From NCBI GenBank assembly GCA_009192285.1, contig CM018605.1, positions 1,760,530-1,824,529 on the forward strand: a stretch of DNA of 64,000 nt. Reading direction: 5' to 3'. Positions 10,925 through 22,708 of the stretch are shown piece by piece. Below the pieces are notes generated by a model. It saw only the letters and a list, made by a program, of their open reading frames with translations, was not told the origin of the DNA and ran no database searches. The stretch's first letter is position 1. Each line of letters opens with the position of its first letter. This stretch comes from Morchella semilibera. Taxonomy: Eukaryota > Ascomycota > Pezizomycetes > Pezizales > Morchellaceae. Both the position numbers and the translations under genes were made by a program.

Positions 10925-11802
10925 AGTACAGGTGCTGGCAGAGAATGGGACGGAGAAGAATTGCTCTCTAATTACTTGTTGTACAGGTTTCGGTATAGCC
11001 TGGCAGTTGTGCCTAAATGCATATATGGTCGGTAGCGGCACCATGAGAAGGCAATATTGGGTCGTGAATCGTCTACTCAGCTATAGAGGACCTTTACTAC
11101 TGGATGCACCCTTCACTTTGTCACCCTCAAACACCAAACTTCCACTAACATCGCTCCGTTACTTCTGAGAATCGGTGCATTTAAGTGATTAAAGCTCCAT
11201 CATTTTTGGGAGCTCCTGTATCAAATGCTACCATGTACGTACTGGTCAATATCCATATAAATCAATGGCTATTTACTCACTAATGGCTTGTTGAGATAGG
11301 GTAGTCTCGTTGTTTGTTGTCGCACTGTGTGCAGGGAACCGGGCACGAGACTTAAGTCGGGTGTCACAAGTAAGCAAACATTGGGAGAGCAGCCACCAAA
11401 ACCAGGGAGTCTATCTATAAAGTTGCGTTCCCGTACAACTTTTTTGGTTGCAGTGCGAATGTTCGCTTACCCGACAATACTAGAGATAGGGTGCTTCTTA
11501 ATCTACCTTTGCTAGTCGCCTCCTACGGACAGCTCTATCAGTGGCCGTGAAGAGAGCTTTGGTACGTTATGGGACTTGGCTTCTTAGTAAGGATGCATAC
11601 CCTCGAGCTATAACCATCGATGGATCTAAACATATCACATGTATTTACTCCAACATAACGGTAGGCACCAAGTCACGAACAAACAACCAAAACAGCTGTG
11701 TTCAAATAATGGCCGTTGCATTTTACCTAGCTAGCTAGCTACATGTACTTACCCTTCCTTCAGAACAACCACCAACCAGAAAGCCAACCATACAATATCA
11801 AA

Positions 11803-12664
11803 CTACTGAGGCACATGTTGATTCCTCCCATGGAACTCCAGAGCTCCATTCACGTTCTTGATCACCTCCAATAGATCCACCTCCCCCACCTTCCAATCGC
11901 CGTTTACATTCTTCAATGATGCCACCAGAATTGGCCTGATATCGTTGTTGGCACCTTCATACCTCATATGAATATCCTTCGCTGAATGTGTGAAGTTTGT
12001 GCCCCCGCCAGAAGTGTCGAATTTCCCTATCATACACCTTCAAATCAATACCCGCCCCTCCCCCACAGTCAAAAACCACAGGATAGAGCACAAACCATCT
12101 TGATTCCCAATCACCTTATCCAGGTCAATCTTCGCCTCTCCCCAGGACCCATCCGGCCTGTGGGTCTGGCATATAAAGAAGGTTCTATCGTCCGAGATCA
12201 CCTCAAACTTCCTCACATCCCTCGGTCTGCCAAACGCAATCCTGCCTTCAAGGTTAACGAGCCAGTCCGATGGGTACGCTACGGCGTCCCGCAGTTCGCC
12301 GGCACAGTTCTTCAGGGAGGCACATAGGACGGGCCGGCCGCCGGGGCCACGCTCGAGGCGGATGTTCTCCGCGCTCCGCGTGAAGTTGGAGCCTTTGCCG
12401 GTGACGTTGAACTTGCCTGTAGAATGGTTAGACCGGGGGGGTTAGAAGGGGGACGAACGGTGGAAGAGGAGGAGGAGGTGATGGTGGGTGTGGGTGGAAA
12501 GTACCATCTTCGTTCCCGATAAAGGAGTCGAGTTCGACCTCTGAGCGGGTCCAGCTATTGTCCTTCTTGCGGGCATCACAGATGAAGAACGTCTTACCAT
12601 CGCGGTGCTCCAGGTAGGGGTCGCGGGTGCTTGTAGCGAACGGGGCCATTGTCGTGATCTGCAT
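11803..12664 (-). CDS. Tandem CVNH (cyanovirin-N homologue) domain protein, three exons
   Basis: CVNH proteins are small carbohydrate-binding (mannose-binding) folds found in filamentous ascomycetes and ferns. Exons on the minus strand are 12664-12505, 12416-12096 and 12026-11803, giving about 234 residues. The sequence is four similar units, that is two CVNH domains. Units 1 and 3 share FFIC...W...(V/I)(E/D)LD..IGN(E/Q)DGKF. Units 2 and 4 share G.NFT(R/H)SA.(N/D)I, then RP(V/I)L.ASLKN and a closing N..G.(I/L).F. Both introns fall at the same place, phase 1 within the Gly codon of NEDG and NQDG, so the domain was duplicated with its intron. Intron 1 (12417-12504) starts GTACTT and intron 2 (12027-12095) starts GTTTGT. 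A TATATAAG box lies at 12758-12765. There is no signal peptide, so it is probably cytosolic. Start could also be the Met five codons in. Confidence 0.9.
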
Positions 12665-12757
12665 TTTTAGGGGTTACTTGGGGTTTGGGTAGTTTTGAGG
12701 TTGGAGTAATGGGGGGGTTTGTTGCGGGGCAGCTGTGGTGATGATGCAGAGGCAGCT

Positions 12758-12765
12758 CTTATATA
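12758..12765 (-). promoter_or_regulatory. TATA box of the CVNH gene
   Basis: TATATAAG on the minus strand, 94 bases upstream of the ATG at 12664, is a conventional position for a fungal core promoter. Confidence 0.6.
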
Positions 12766-13345
12766 TGGGTGGGAGGAATTGAGCAGGTAATCCTATGGGT
12801 GGCAAGTGCAACATTGATAGCCAATCATTCACCAGAGGTACATACGTACGTACGACCCCAGTCGTGGGGATCGGCGCTGCCTGTCAGCCGTGGCATTGGG
12901 GGGGGGGGGGTGGTCTACGGATTGTTCTCAAGGAAACCAGGATTGGGACCGAACAGCATGCTGTCTATCTAAACTGTGGTGTTGATTCGATGATTCGAGT
13001 GTTCTACTTTAAAGTAAAAGACGAAGCTAGAATTATCTACATCCCGTTGCTCAAGGAATTAACTGGCTATCATATCATTTGCTCTTCCAGTAGAATGGCT
13101 GGGCATCAATTACTACAAGAATTTGGTAATGTTTTAATCGATGGCGGGCCTGAAGAACATCAACTTCTGCTAAGCTTGATTTCTTGCTGTCTTGGCGCAG
13201 ACGACATACCAACAATGGAGTAATTTACTTCTCCTTCTTATTCTTCTTCCTCCTACTCCTAGCCGCTATTAATACTACAATACTTTAAGCTACGACAGCT
13301 AATTAAACAAATGGGTAGACAAAAATAAAAACAATAATTAAATAA
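12766..13345. other. Spacer between CVNH and amidoligase genes
   Basis: This stretch holds a G run at about 12898-12910 and a plus-strand open frame ending at 13223. The last 80 codons of that frame (to ...LLLSLISCCLGADDIPTME) have protein-like composition but no start context, partner exons or domain I recognise. It may be a relic. The 3' part is AT-rich and is the 3' flank of the minus-strand amidoligase gene. Confidence 0.4.
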
Positions 13346-14650
13346 TTAAAACCTGCCCTGCCTGGTCAGATAAGCACTCTTCTTCCTCCTCGACAACCGG
13401 AACTTCATGGGCACTCGCCGATTCTTCCTCTTCACCTTCCGCCCCTCTCGACTTCTCCTCCCCCATCCACTCGCACTCGGCGCACCAAAGAATCTCCATA
13501 GTTCTCTCGGAACCTCCCCCCTCTTCGCCCATTCCTCCCACTCTTCCTCCCGCGTCTCCACTGCCCTTGTCACAAACGCAGCCACACACCTCACCCACTC
13601 CACTACTCTCCCTCCGCACGCCGTCCCCGCCGCTTGTCTAAACTCCACGCTTCCATACCCCACCACCGCTGTAAAGTTGTACTTATACAATCTACAGCAC
13701 CCGCTCCCCCTCCCCGCCGTCGCATTCACCACCCCCAGCAGCTCCTCAACACTCTCACACCCATCCACCATCTCCACCATCTCCCACTTCTGCCCACCGC
13801 ACCCCCGGAACACCATGTTCCCCACAACACTTCTATAGCAGCTACCCATCGCCTCTGCCGGGATCCGATGCCGTGGATGATTCCCGTCCATGCACCCCTC
13901 CAGCAGCAGCACCGCCTTTGCCACGCGCTTAAGCTCCACCAGCGTGTACGGCCGCCCAAGGCCGACATGCACATGCAGGCCCGTCGACTTATTGACCCGC
14001 ACCGCAACCCCGGGGAGCTTTTTTACGGCGGCACACACCGCGGGGAGCACCCACTCCCATTCGCGGCCGCGCAGGATGGGCGTTGCGATCTCGATGGGGA
14101 CGCCGTTGACCCATGGACTGCAGGTGATGGTGTCGTCAGTCTTGACCTGGAAGACGGTTTCTGGGTGCGGGTGTGGGGCTGCCTGGAGGTCTGGGACGGT
14201 CGTGGAGAGGCGGGCGGCGAGTGGAGAGAGGGAGGTACGGAGGAGAGTGTAGAGGGTGGTGGGTGGGGTGGGGGTCTGCGTGAGGAGGATTAGCTCTAGC
14301 TCTACGCCGACTGTGATGTCGAGGATAGAAGCTTTGGGAGCTTTGTATAGGCCCCGCCGCTCGTATGTGAGACCTTGAGCTGTTGGTAAGTGTCTATAAT
14401 GCTCACCAGGGTCTGAGACGGAGTGTGCGGGTGTGGTAGGAGCAGTGCTAGCGTAGGAAGTAGACCGGTCCGTATCTGGACATGCCTGTTCGTAGAAGTC
14501 CCGAGTGCATGAGCTGACCATCCGCCATTCTCCCATCCCATTATTGTAGAACCTGCACTCAGCCGGGTCCACCACCGAACTCTCCGGTGTAGTATTCTCC
14601 TCCCCCATATCCACAGAGCTTGCTCGTGGCCGTGATCGTATAATCATCAT
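13346..14650 (-). CDS. Putative amidoligase (COOH-NH2 ligase-like), fungal type
   Basis: This is an intronless 434-residue protein of the fungal putative amidoligase family (Amidoligase_2), relatives of glutamine synthetase/gamma-glutamylcysteine ligase-type enzymes thought to form amide bonds with ATP. Visible landmarks in order: VGVELELIL (about residue 116, the first metal/ATP glutamate strand), GVPIEIATPIL (about 185), NKSTGLHVHVGL (about 218, the HxH motif), LYKYNFTAV (about 333) and GSVEFRQAAGT (about 345, the catalytic E-F-R strand). The first 90 residues are low-complexity and could start at a later Met. The C-terminal 35 residues are very basic (RRSREGRKVKRKNRR), perhaps a nuclear or nucleolar signal. 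A TATA box is at 14739-14746. No neighbouring ATP-grasp, peptidase or transporter indicates the substrate, which remains unknown. Confidence 0.88.
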   Translation of the reverse strand: MMIIRSRPRASSVDMGEENTTPESSVVDPAECRFYNNGMGEWRMVSSCTRDFYEQACPDTDRSTSYASTAPTTPAHSVSDPGEHYRHLPTAQGLTYERRGLYKAPKASILDITVGVELELILLTQTPTPPTTLYTLLRTSLSPLAARLSTTVPDLQAAPHPHPETVFQVKTDDTITCSPWVNGVPIEIATPILRGREWEWVLPAVCAAVKKLPGVAVRVNKSTGLHVHVGLGRPYTLVELKRVAKAVLLLEGCMDGNHPRHRIPAEAMGSCYRSVVGNMVFRGCGGQKWEMVEMVDGCESVEELLGVVNATAGRGSGCCRLYKYNFTAVVGYGSVEFRQAAGTACGGRVVEWVRCVAAFVTRAVETREEEWEEWAKRGEVPRELWRFFGAPSASGWGRRSREGRKVKRKNRRVPMKFRLSRRKKSAYLTRQGRF

Positions 14651-14738
14651 GAACTGAGATATGTAAGTAAAGCAATAAAGGTAAAGTGTTTAGCACCGAT
14701 AAACATCGAAACATTTCTTTAAAAAAAACCTTGAGCCC

Positions 14739-14746
14739 TTTTTATA
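14739..14746 (-). promoter_or_regulatory. TATA box of the amidoligase gene
   Basis: TATAAAAA on the minus strand, 89 bases upstream of the ATG at 14650, in otherwise A/T-mixed DNA. Confidence 0.6.
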
Positions 14747-15572
14747 AACACCACCCGTCCCACCTCCCCAATTCTATAGGCCCCTCCCCCCGCGTTAAAT
14801 GCATAAGTTATCACCTATGACATCAGCCCCTCCGTCGATCACGTGTAAATTTCTGCTCTTTGTTTACATGTTTCCTTTTATCGAGTAACCTGAGGTTCGG
14901 TAAACCCTAACCCTGCCTGTCCTGGTAGGTTCTGGAACCCTCGTGATACGTGGTGTTATTTGGCAGTGGAGTGATCGGGGCTGTGGTTTTCTATGTGCAT
15001 GTAGCATCTGCGCATGGTGATTCCGGCCGTAGATGGGACATGGGGCGGCCAATCGGTGGGGGGTATGTGGGAGTGGCCGTAATGCGGGGCTTTCGGAGCT
15101 ATGGCAGGGCGGGAACACTTGTCTGCATAGGCCGGGCTCATGGGGTCAAGTGTCGTGGTCTGTGATTGGCCAATGATCGATTGAACATATCCATCCACTT
15201 AAGCTTCGCTGGAAACCCTAACCCAGTACATAGTCTCATAGCCTCTCTAGTTACATAACTACATATAGGCCAACTACGATACACCCGACCAATCCTCCAT
15301 ATTGATGCTGCTTACCCTACTGCCACACCCCCCGAAGCTGCCGATATGGGGTTGACTTCTCCCCTCTGACAGTACTACTAACTAGAGACTCGATCAGCAT
15401 CTGTAGGTACTAGTATCTACGGATATACAGATCTACCCGGGACCTGGTGGTGCTGTATAGCTAGATATCGGTCTTGACGTCGGCTAGTCCTGTAACGTTG
15501 GGTTTCTGTGGTTACTTGGGGGGGGGAGGGGGCGGGGGCAGGGTAAGTGGATGTGGGTTTACATAGTTTGTA

Positions 15573-15599
15573 TCCGTAAAACCCTAACTAACCCTAACC
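15573..15599. repeat. Interstitial telomere-like motif
   Basis: The strand reads AAAACCCTAACTAACCCTAACC, two CCCTAA units split by CTAA. The same style of degenerate repeat is at 8258-8286. Confidence 0.65.
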
Positions 15600-17834
15600 G
15601 CGAAGGCCCTGGAGGCATAGGAACCATTGCAGGTGGCTCAGAGGCCCGTTGGCATTGTGGTGAGGTTTAATCTATTGATGGAATAGATTAGTAGAGCTAG
15701 ATTGTGTTTTATATTTCTGAATCTGGGTCTTTTATGGGTGGACTGATTGTTAGTCCGTGGTGGGATCCGGAGCTTTCGTGTATGGGGTGTCTATAAAGAC
15801 ACAAGCTAGGCAGACAATAGACATTTCTCCTAAGTAAGCAGATACATAGACGCTGCATCCGAAGGACCATAAGCTCGTAAGCCAGAAATTAGAGGCAATG
15901 TTGGTGTGTGGACCGGCAGATCGAGTGATAACTTATGACCCAGACAACCAGCATTCCTGGTGCATAAGAGTAAGAAGGCTATTCGGGGTACTCTTTTAGT
16001 CAAGTAGAATATAGAAGACGAGCTTTCGATTGTCAGTGTGACGCCGCCGAGAACACATGGTGTCATTACTTACTTGAGGGTATAAACCCTAGGCTTATTT
16101 GCGGATAAACACTGAATATCACTTTTGCTACGATTTTTTTGAACTGTAGGAAGCTTATTTAGATTTTATTTTAGTCTTGCCAGAGCCTTCTTCAGCCTCT
16201 ATTTTTTTTCAGCCCAAATCCAGCTACAGATGTACGTGGTTTCCTGGTTTACGGGTTGTCTCGAACCAGACGTTGGGTTGGGTGGTCTTAATTTATATAA
16301 GTACATGTAACTAGGGGTTACCACCTCGCGACCGCGAGTTGTGTAAATTTTAGGGAACAGCGGTAGACAAACCCTCTCTCTACTTTATGATACGTACATG
16401 TGGTTATGGGGGCCTTCAGCCCCCCCGCCTTCCTCCGCTCCTCCCCCAATTCCCACCCATTGCCCTGCAGGCCTGTGATATATACGTGTTCCGGGTTGCT
16501 ATGGTACCTGGCTGCAGGCAGGGTAACGCGCCAAAGCGGGCGCAAATGGATGTAATCTAGTACATAGTAGATTATGAAACTTGGCTCCTGTTCTCAATTT
16601 TTACTTAGCAACGGCACTAAACCCAATTGGCCCTGGTTCGAGACAGGTTTACGGGGTCTATCTAATAGGTTTTTTCGTCGAATATAGCCCATCTGGCAAA
16701 TATTGCCATATCAGACCCCTTTGCTGCCGTGACTTATGACAGGATTATTCTGCACTGCACCTAAGACTACACAAGGTCAGGTATAAAATATACAGCGTTC
16801 CTACCCGTCCGCTAATTGCCTGTCCGCCTGTGCCCGCTTGCGTGTGCCCGCTTGCCTGCATGCCTGCAGCCTGTGGGGTTTGAACCCGGAACCCCATAGG
16901 GCCAGTACTTATACATTAACCTTAAGAAATATGTACTTATCTTTGGCTCAGAATCTAGTGTATGCGTATAAAAGCAAGGATATATGACCTGAATTCTTTA
17001 TTCCGCAATCACAAGCAACTGAACAAATCGAGAAACACGAGCAATCTCCACTCTTACCCATAGAGATAAGTAGTACCTTAGTGTTCTTGACAGACGTGGA
17101 GGCTCCCAAGATGCTTCTCGATGAGAGGTACACTAATGGACTTGGAGCATGCCATCTCCAGTCACCTGTTTTGGTAGACAACATCGCAGGCCGCGCATTC
17201 AGATTCGACATATCCAACCCTTCTGCTGTTAACAATACCCTAATCATGATACTAGTCTCCACGCCACTTCCGAATACAGTCCGGATGGTTCTCGAAACAA
17301 AGATTTGTCTGTTGAGACAATTAGGCTCCAAGTCTCTGAGACCACTGATCACAAGGGTGTGGACGACTTGAAGGAAAGGTGTAGGCTGCCCGCTTATGGG
17401 TAATGATCAAGACTAATATACTGAAATAGAGTACGCTATATAGAGCAGAAAACGGGGTATTTTAGCCACTATATCCAGCAGCCAACTCCCTGCATTATTG
17501 GGGCCGTGATAGAGATTGGCCTCCCTTTCATATATGTATTCAGTGTTGGCTATCTCTTTTTACATAACATTCGAGCTTATACGCAGTACAATATATATGA
17601 GTTGGCCAGAATATATATGCAGGTTACTGTTCTACCTATTAACTCAGGGGGCAGCTTGCTTTATAATTGACTAGAGACTTACCGGTCATGGATAGCCTTA
17701 TCCTTCTCGTTTGTAGATTCCCTTTGGTAGAAAGGTCTGCTACTCCCGGAACCTGAACTATGAAAAATTTGAGTAGATGTATTTAACAGGATCTCCTTTT
17801 ACTATGTACTTTGTTTTAGCAAATAATGCTCTTT

Positions 17835-17871
17835 CCCCCCCCCCCCTCCCTTTTTTTTTTGGGGGGGGGGG
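17835..17871. repeat. C12-T-C3-T10-G11 homopolymer block
   Basis: Three long homopolymers follow each other, with the C run able to pair with the G run across a T loop. It may form a hairpin or quadruplex, and its length is likely to be unreliable in any assembly. Confidence 0.85.
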
Positions 17872-18878
17872 TTTCCCCACATCAGCTTGCCTCCTTCATT
17901 GTTCAGATAGTATTATTTACGAAACTGGGGCCCTCTGTGGCTTTGTCTTATGGCAAAGATAGATGCTTGGTGGCTCATCAATTCCATTAAAGTAGTGAAT
18001 CAATTGATCAACCAACTGTCGTATTTTTCAGTCCTCTCTACAGTCAGTTCACAAAACATACTTTATCATTGGAACGAGTGATAGGCTATGATCCGGTCCT
18101 AAGGCTGAGTGAGTGGTTGAGATCTACGAGGCGAATGATGTTCTCTGTGTACACACATTATTAGGGATCCAAGCAGTACGTCATAGTGTGGTTTGAGGCT
18201 TCCAATGTAGGTACCAGCACCTCCTAGCCCTTAAGACATCTCCTATAGCCTGGAAAGGTTGGGTACGATAACTTGCGGAAATGACCGATAAGACCCCAAA
18301 TGCAAGTGCCAAGCTGAGGCCCTGCCCCACTACCGCCCCTACGATAACACTTTGCAATAAGACCACGAGTCTATAAATTTCGGTATGCCCTTCGCAAACA
18401 GATTGTGCGCGGTCATGAGCTTGTTGGAAATTATTCAAGTAGAAAAGTTCCTGAGTAAGTGTATTAAAATGCTAACTATGCAATAGAATCTACGAGGCGA
18501 GCGTCCCGGGAAAACACTATCTTTAGTAAAACCCACAAAAAGATCAGCCCATATTAGAGTCCTGGTTTGTTTAGCTTGGCATTGGCTACTATTTATGGTA
18601 CAAAAGCAGATTGGAAATGATATTTTAATTTTCCATACACAGGGCTCGTCAACCTGAGACCCCGCATATCATCTGATATAGTTTTCGAGTAGTACCAGTA
18701 CTATTAGTTACCTAAGTGTGTGCTATAGGTTCCACGAATATTATCCCCCCGCCGTATAAAACCGAGTCATATATAGAGTGATTACATAACCCAGGACTGT
18801 CTGCCTTGTGTTCCCTGTCCAAGACCGTTGCCTGGGGGGTCCGCCCTAATACGCAAAGCCCCGTAACCAAACATCTGG

Positions 18879-18975
18879 GACACTGTGGTGGAGTGGTTAT
18901 CACGTTCGCCTGCTATTCTTCGGAAGGTGTAAGCGGATGCCTTCGGGCGCGCGAGTTCGAATCTCGTCGGTGTCG
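18879..18975 (+). tRNA. tRNA-Ser(GCT) with a 16-base intron
   Basis: A full class II cloverleaf can be folded. The acceptor stem is GACACTG with CGGTGTC (18968-18974) and the discriminator is G73, the eukaryotic serine determinant. The D arm is GTGG...TCAC, and the anticodon stem is TTCGC (18905-18909) with GCGGA (18933-18937). The loop is CT-GCT-A, with an intron of about 16 bases (18916-18931) after position 37. The long variable arm is GCC-TTCG-GGC, and the T arm is GCGAG-TTCGAAT-CTCGT. A T5 Pol III terminator follows at 18979-18983. It decodes AGC/AGU. Confidence 0.88.
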
Positions 18976-19310
18976 TCCTTTTTGCTTGAATCCGGGGGTT
19001 TAGGATTATCTCCATGTGTTCTTTACTTAGCACCACAACGTAAATGTGTCCTGAAACATGCATGTACGTGTGACTCATTGGTACGAGTCAGATACAGACA
19101 GGGGTGGTGAGTCTGAGAACAAGGAAATTTCAGTAAGAGAGTGTATGTGGATTTTAATTTTTGGGAGGGTGGAAGTGGAAGTGACATTCAGTCCTGTGGG
19201 CATTCATTAACCTGGATGTTGAAATACCAAGGGGTTCAAACCGGGGACAGATACCAAGACTCTGGCACCCGACGACTCAAGGCAAGATATGCCGACATAT
19301 GTCAGCAGAT
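18976..19310. other. Spacer between two tRNA genes
   Basis: Non-coding. A GGGGTTCAAACC sequence at about 19230 resembles a Pol III B box, but no cloverleaf forms around it. Confidence 0.5.
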
Positions 19311-19383
19311 GCTCTGGTAGCTCAGGGGTTAGAGCATGCGATTGCAGATCGCAGGGTCGATCGTTCAAATCGGTCTCAGAGCT
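19311..19383 (+). tRNA. tRNA-Cys(GCA), intronless
   Basis: A 73-base cloverleaf. The acceptor is GCTCTGG with TCAGAGC (19376-19382) and the discriminator is T73, the cysteine identity base. The D arm is AGCTC...GAGC, the anticodon stem TGCGA/TCGCA encloses TTGCAGA (anticodon GCA), and the T arm is GATCG-TTCAAAT-CGGTC. A T5 terminator lies at 19387-19391. It is on the same strand as tRNA-Ser, 335 bases downstream. Confidence 0.92.
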
Positions 19384-22300
19384 TCATTTTTGGTCCCTTT
19401 GACCTCATTTTCAGAGTCCCAAGTACCTATAATGCACTCGAGAATAGACTTTTTTTTTTTTTTTTAGTCGGGCCGAAAGGACCCTTCTTTTCCCTTTGCA
19501 CTTTCGAAAGCGCGAAAATAGATCATCTAGTGCGCAACTGCGATAGCCACTAAACCCGAGACTGACACTATTTAAAATTAAATAATCGTCCGAGTATTAC
19601 TTCATTGCCCATCAAGCGATCGATGGTGGTTGGTTAGTTGTCACCTCGCGCTACCAGATGTTCATTAATTGTAACGCTCAATGAACGTGACAAATGTTTA
19701 TACCGGATTTTGCTTGACAGACGAGATTCTAGAGTTTAAAGACTCACTGGGGTTTAAGCGATTATAGGACTATAATCCAAATTAATATAGAGTACGTAAA
19801 CGGTGTCTGGTGGTTTCTCGTATCCCCGTTCTCGTGTTGGTCGTGGTACGTAGATCTTTTGCTTTGTGGGACTTGACGGATATACGGCGGGGGGTCGGGT
19901 ACGGTGAATGACGTATGTCGCTATAGTTGCCTAGCTATAATACCGTAACAGAACAGAAGGGAGTGTCAGAAAGTTGGACTTCTTGGAGCTGTTGTAGGTG
20001 CGGATTTTTTTTTCTTTTTCTTTTTTTTGTTGGCCGAAGGAGCAAGTGTGCGCGCGTTTGAGTGAGATAGAACGGAGTGATGTCGAATACGCAGGCGGAC
20101 AGCACTGCGCACATATTTCAGCTGAGTGAATTGTCTATCCGGCGTATTTGAGATCCTACCGGCGTAACCCTTAGCCCGAGAGCGTAGGCAGCCATGAAGG
20201 ACTGCGTGACTAGAAGTTTAGCCGTAGTAGATCTCAGTCTCAAGGTTGCGCGCTCAGGCCGAGTGCTATTGGGACGCCAAAATTTGATAAGGACTTTAGC
20301 TTCTAGCACTGTAGGTCACCAAATCCGTGAGCTTTCAAATATAGGGCGGATAAAGACAAACTTAAGTGAGGGTTTCAGCATTCGATGTGAGTTCTTAGGG
20401 AACAGATATCTAATTTAAGCTTCCCAGTGTTGGTACCTTGCATGCCTTGCAGGTCTGGTGGTTACTAATACATGTATCAAAGAACGGCACTGTGGGGAAC
20501 ATCGTGAAGTGACATGGATCTAATAACATCCAACAACCCGCATGCATTATGTAAATAGGTAAAAACATGTAGGCACAACTACATGTAAGTAAGTACATGT
20601 ACATACATGTATATGAGGACTGCCGTTCTATCAATAGAAAAATATTCATTTAGACTTTAACCCTTATTTTAGCGAGTTTGCCTTGGTGGGAGGGGTGGCA
20701 AGTTAAGACTGTGGGATACGGCGGCAGGATGTAGAATACGCGTGCTATTATCCTCAGTGAATTGCGGCCGCAATCGTCAGCACGGCCTATCTCAATTTAT
20801 ATTCAAGCGCCTAACTCGGGACCACATCCGGACTTCAGCCCCATCAACCTTCATTTAGCGAACGGTCTCCTGGGTTGGCTGGTATCGCCTAGGACTCTAC
20901 CATCTGAGAGCAGCCAAGACAAGGAGAGACTTTGGCTCAACTTCATACCCATCAAGCTTCGATCGTGGGTGCAGTACTTCATTTATAAACGTCGAACTAA
21001 AATTGGCACTGCCACCGTGACTGATAATAGGATTGAGCGGTATGACTGGCCAATTGCTAAAGAACTCAGAGTGACAAGATCCTGCAGGCCAGGGGGGTAA
21101 CATCTGGTAACAGTTGAGTCGATCCTTCCATGAGCCGCATGCAAGTGACGTGTGGGAACAGTTTGAATTTTATCCTGTGTCTTGAGTAGGGCCGACATCT
21201 TAAGGCATCGGATACAAAAAAAATTACTCTATTTCATTATGTAGTCATAGCTTAGGCAAGTACAGTGCATACCTACATATACGCTTGAGTCAAAGTTGTT
21301 TCCGATTTTGAGTAATCATTTTATTCAATCTGTTGTGCTAATGTAATCCTCATATTTACAGCACTTGCCCCTGGGGTTGTGAATAAATAGATTTCGAACC
21401 GTTTGCGCCTCATGTATGTGGCGCTGAAGAGAGCAAAAGTAGCCATATATCAGGCAAATTATCAGTTGTGCCTCTACTAGCTATTCAATCGATCATGCTG
21501 GGGGACAATCACATCTATATAAAACTTCCATTTGGTCTTTTTTTTTTTTTCGTGGGGGCTCAAGGGGTGGCTTCATTCAACGCTGCACCGCCTCACACTT
21601 ACCCTCACTCAACACCGTGGCTTTCTAAACGTACTCATTTAATGGACCCCACGCAAAAGGATCATACCATGTTCCAGAACTATGTTGTATGCACTTTTGC
21701 GCAGGATAACGCTGTGACATGTGGGTCACACGTGGTAAAAAAATAAAAAAAGTGAAGGTTCATGTGGTGCGTGATATGTTCGTTAACCTCACATATTGCG
21801 TACACGCCTATGAGTCAAAAACGATCAAAAAACGACCAGCATTTACGTGACCCCAAATGCTGCGGCTAGCAAGAGTTTAGAAGGAACGGAAAAACAAGGC
21901 CAGTAGGATCGCTAGCCTCGACTGTTTTAATTTCAGGACCAATAGATTGGGGAGAGATCTCTTGAACGCAGGGAGCCTTGACGAACACTCACTCATTCAT
22001 GCTCGACTTCCTGATTTAATCTTGATCAGACGCAGGTACGATTGAATGATCGCTGGTCAGGGCTGAGGAATTACACAGTTACACCACATACAATGCCCAT
22101 AATTGATGACTGGTCGAGGCGCTGCCTAAGCAGGTCGGCCACAGGAGCCAAACAACCGGACCCTCCTCCGACGAGTAACTACGGACGTCACAGTCGGACC
22201 GGTATTATTGGGTACGGCCTCATTGTTAGACCGCTACCGACTCACCGTACGTGCAACCCGTTAAAACCGGTATCATTACCACCCTTAACTCAAAGCAGTC

Positions 22301-22708
22301 ACGGTCTGTAAATATATCTGCGCCCATGAAGACGGAATGGAAAAAAAAAGAGTCATTCTCTGCTGAATAATGGGCTAGCTGTTTGTCGATCATATATTCC
22401 GAAACTCTCCAGGCAGAAGTATCGCCTCAATAAGGTGCATTTCGCTTAAAACTAAACTGCTAAGCCTGGGGTCGGTAAGAAAAAAGAAAAAGACCCAAAG
22501 TTATTCCAGAGGATAGAGCTCTAGTGCGCAGTATGCTTATGCACGTAGTTTAACGGTGTTATTGAGTGAGGGTCAAGGGGCCGTTCGAGGATCCCAAGGC
22601 TTGGCTTAGACGTGAGACGAACGATCCTCACCACCACCACCACTACACCTTCCCCCCCCCCCCCCCGCGCCTCACATATATATATATTGCTGCGGCCTAG
22701 ATTTTCTT

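Larger units (their letters stand above)
9144..11802. other. Intergenic region with repeat elements and 5S fragments
   Basis: No protein gene is supported. The region holds an inverted-repeat element at 9542-9669 with a relative at 41557-41712, two partial 5S rRNA sequences (10082-10139 and 10726-10781), a GC-rich hairpin at 10817-10924, and TACATGTA sites at 10383 and 11740. Longer open frames at 10724-11168 run through the hairpin and the 5S fragment and are therefore not genes. Confidence 0.6.
14651..18878. other. Gene-poor spacer, 4.2 kb
   Basis: I see no supported gene. Telomere-like AAACCCTAA motifs occur at about 14902, 15219 and 15580. A C12-T-C3-T10-G11 block lies at 17835-17871. 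A short tandem array of GTGCCCGCTTGC-type units lies at about 16830-16862. Base composition drops to AT-rich and frames at 17081-17371 on both strands show no family signature. One TACATGTA site is at 16302. Confidence 0.5.

Noticed and set aside
12795-13223. A 142-codon plus-strand frame ending LLLSLISCCLGADDIPTME
   Set aside because: The second half looks protein-like, but the first half runs through a G-rich tract and there is no promoter or recognisable domain. Noted in the spacer entry rather than called.
13407-14293. Long plus-strand frames opposite the amidoligase gene
   Set aside because: They are antisense shadows of a gene with clear family motifs on the minus strand; composition is His/Pro/Ser-rich as expected of a shadow.
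16868-19245. Pol III B-box-like sequences at about 16875 (minus) and 19230 (plus), considered as tRNA genes or SINEs
   Set aside because: No cloverleaf, no convincing A box and no repeated copies; matches limited to about 11 bases.
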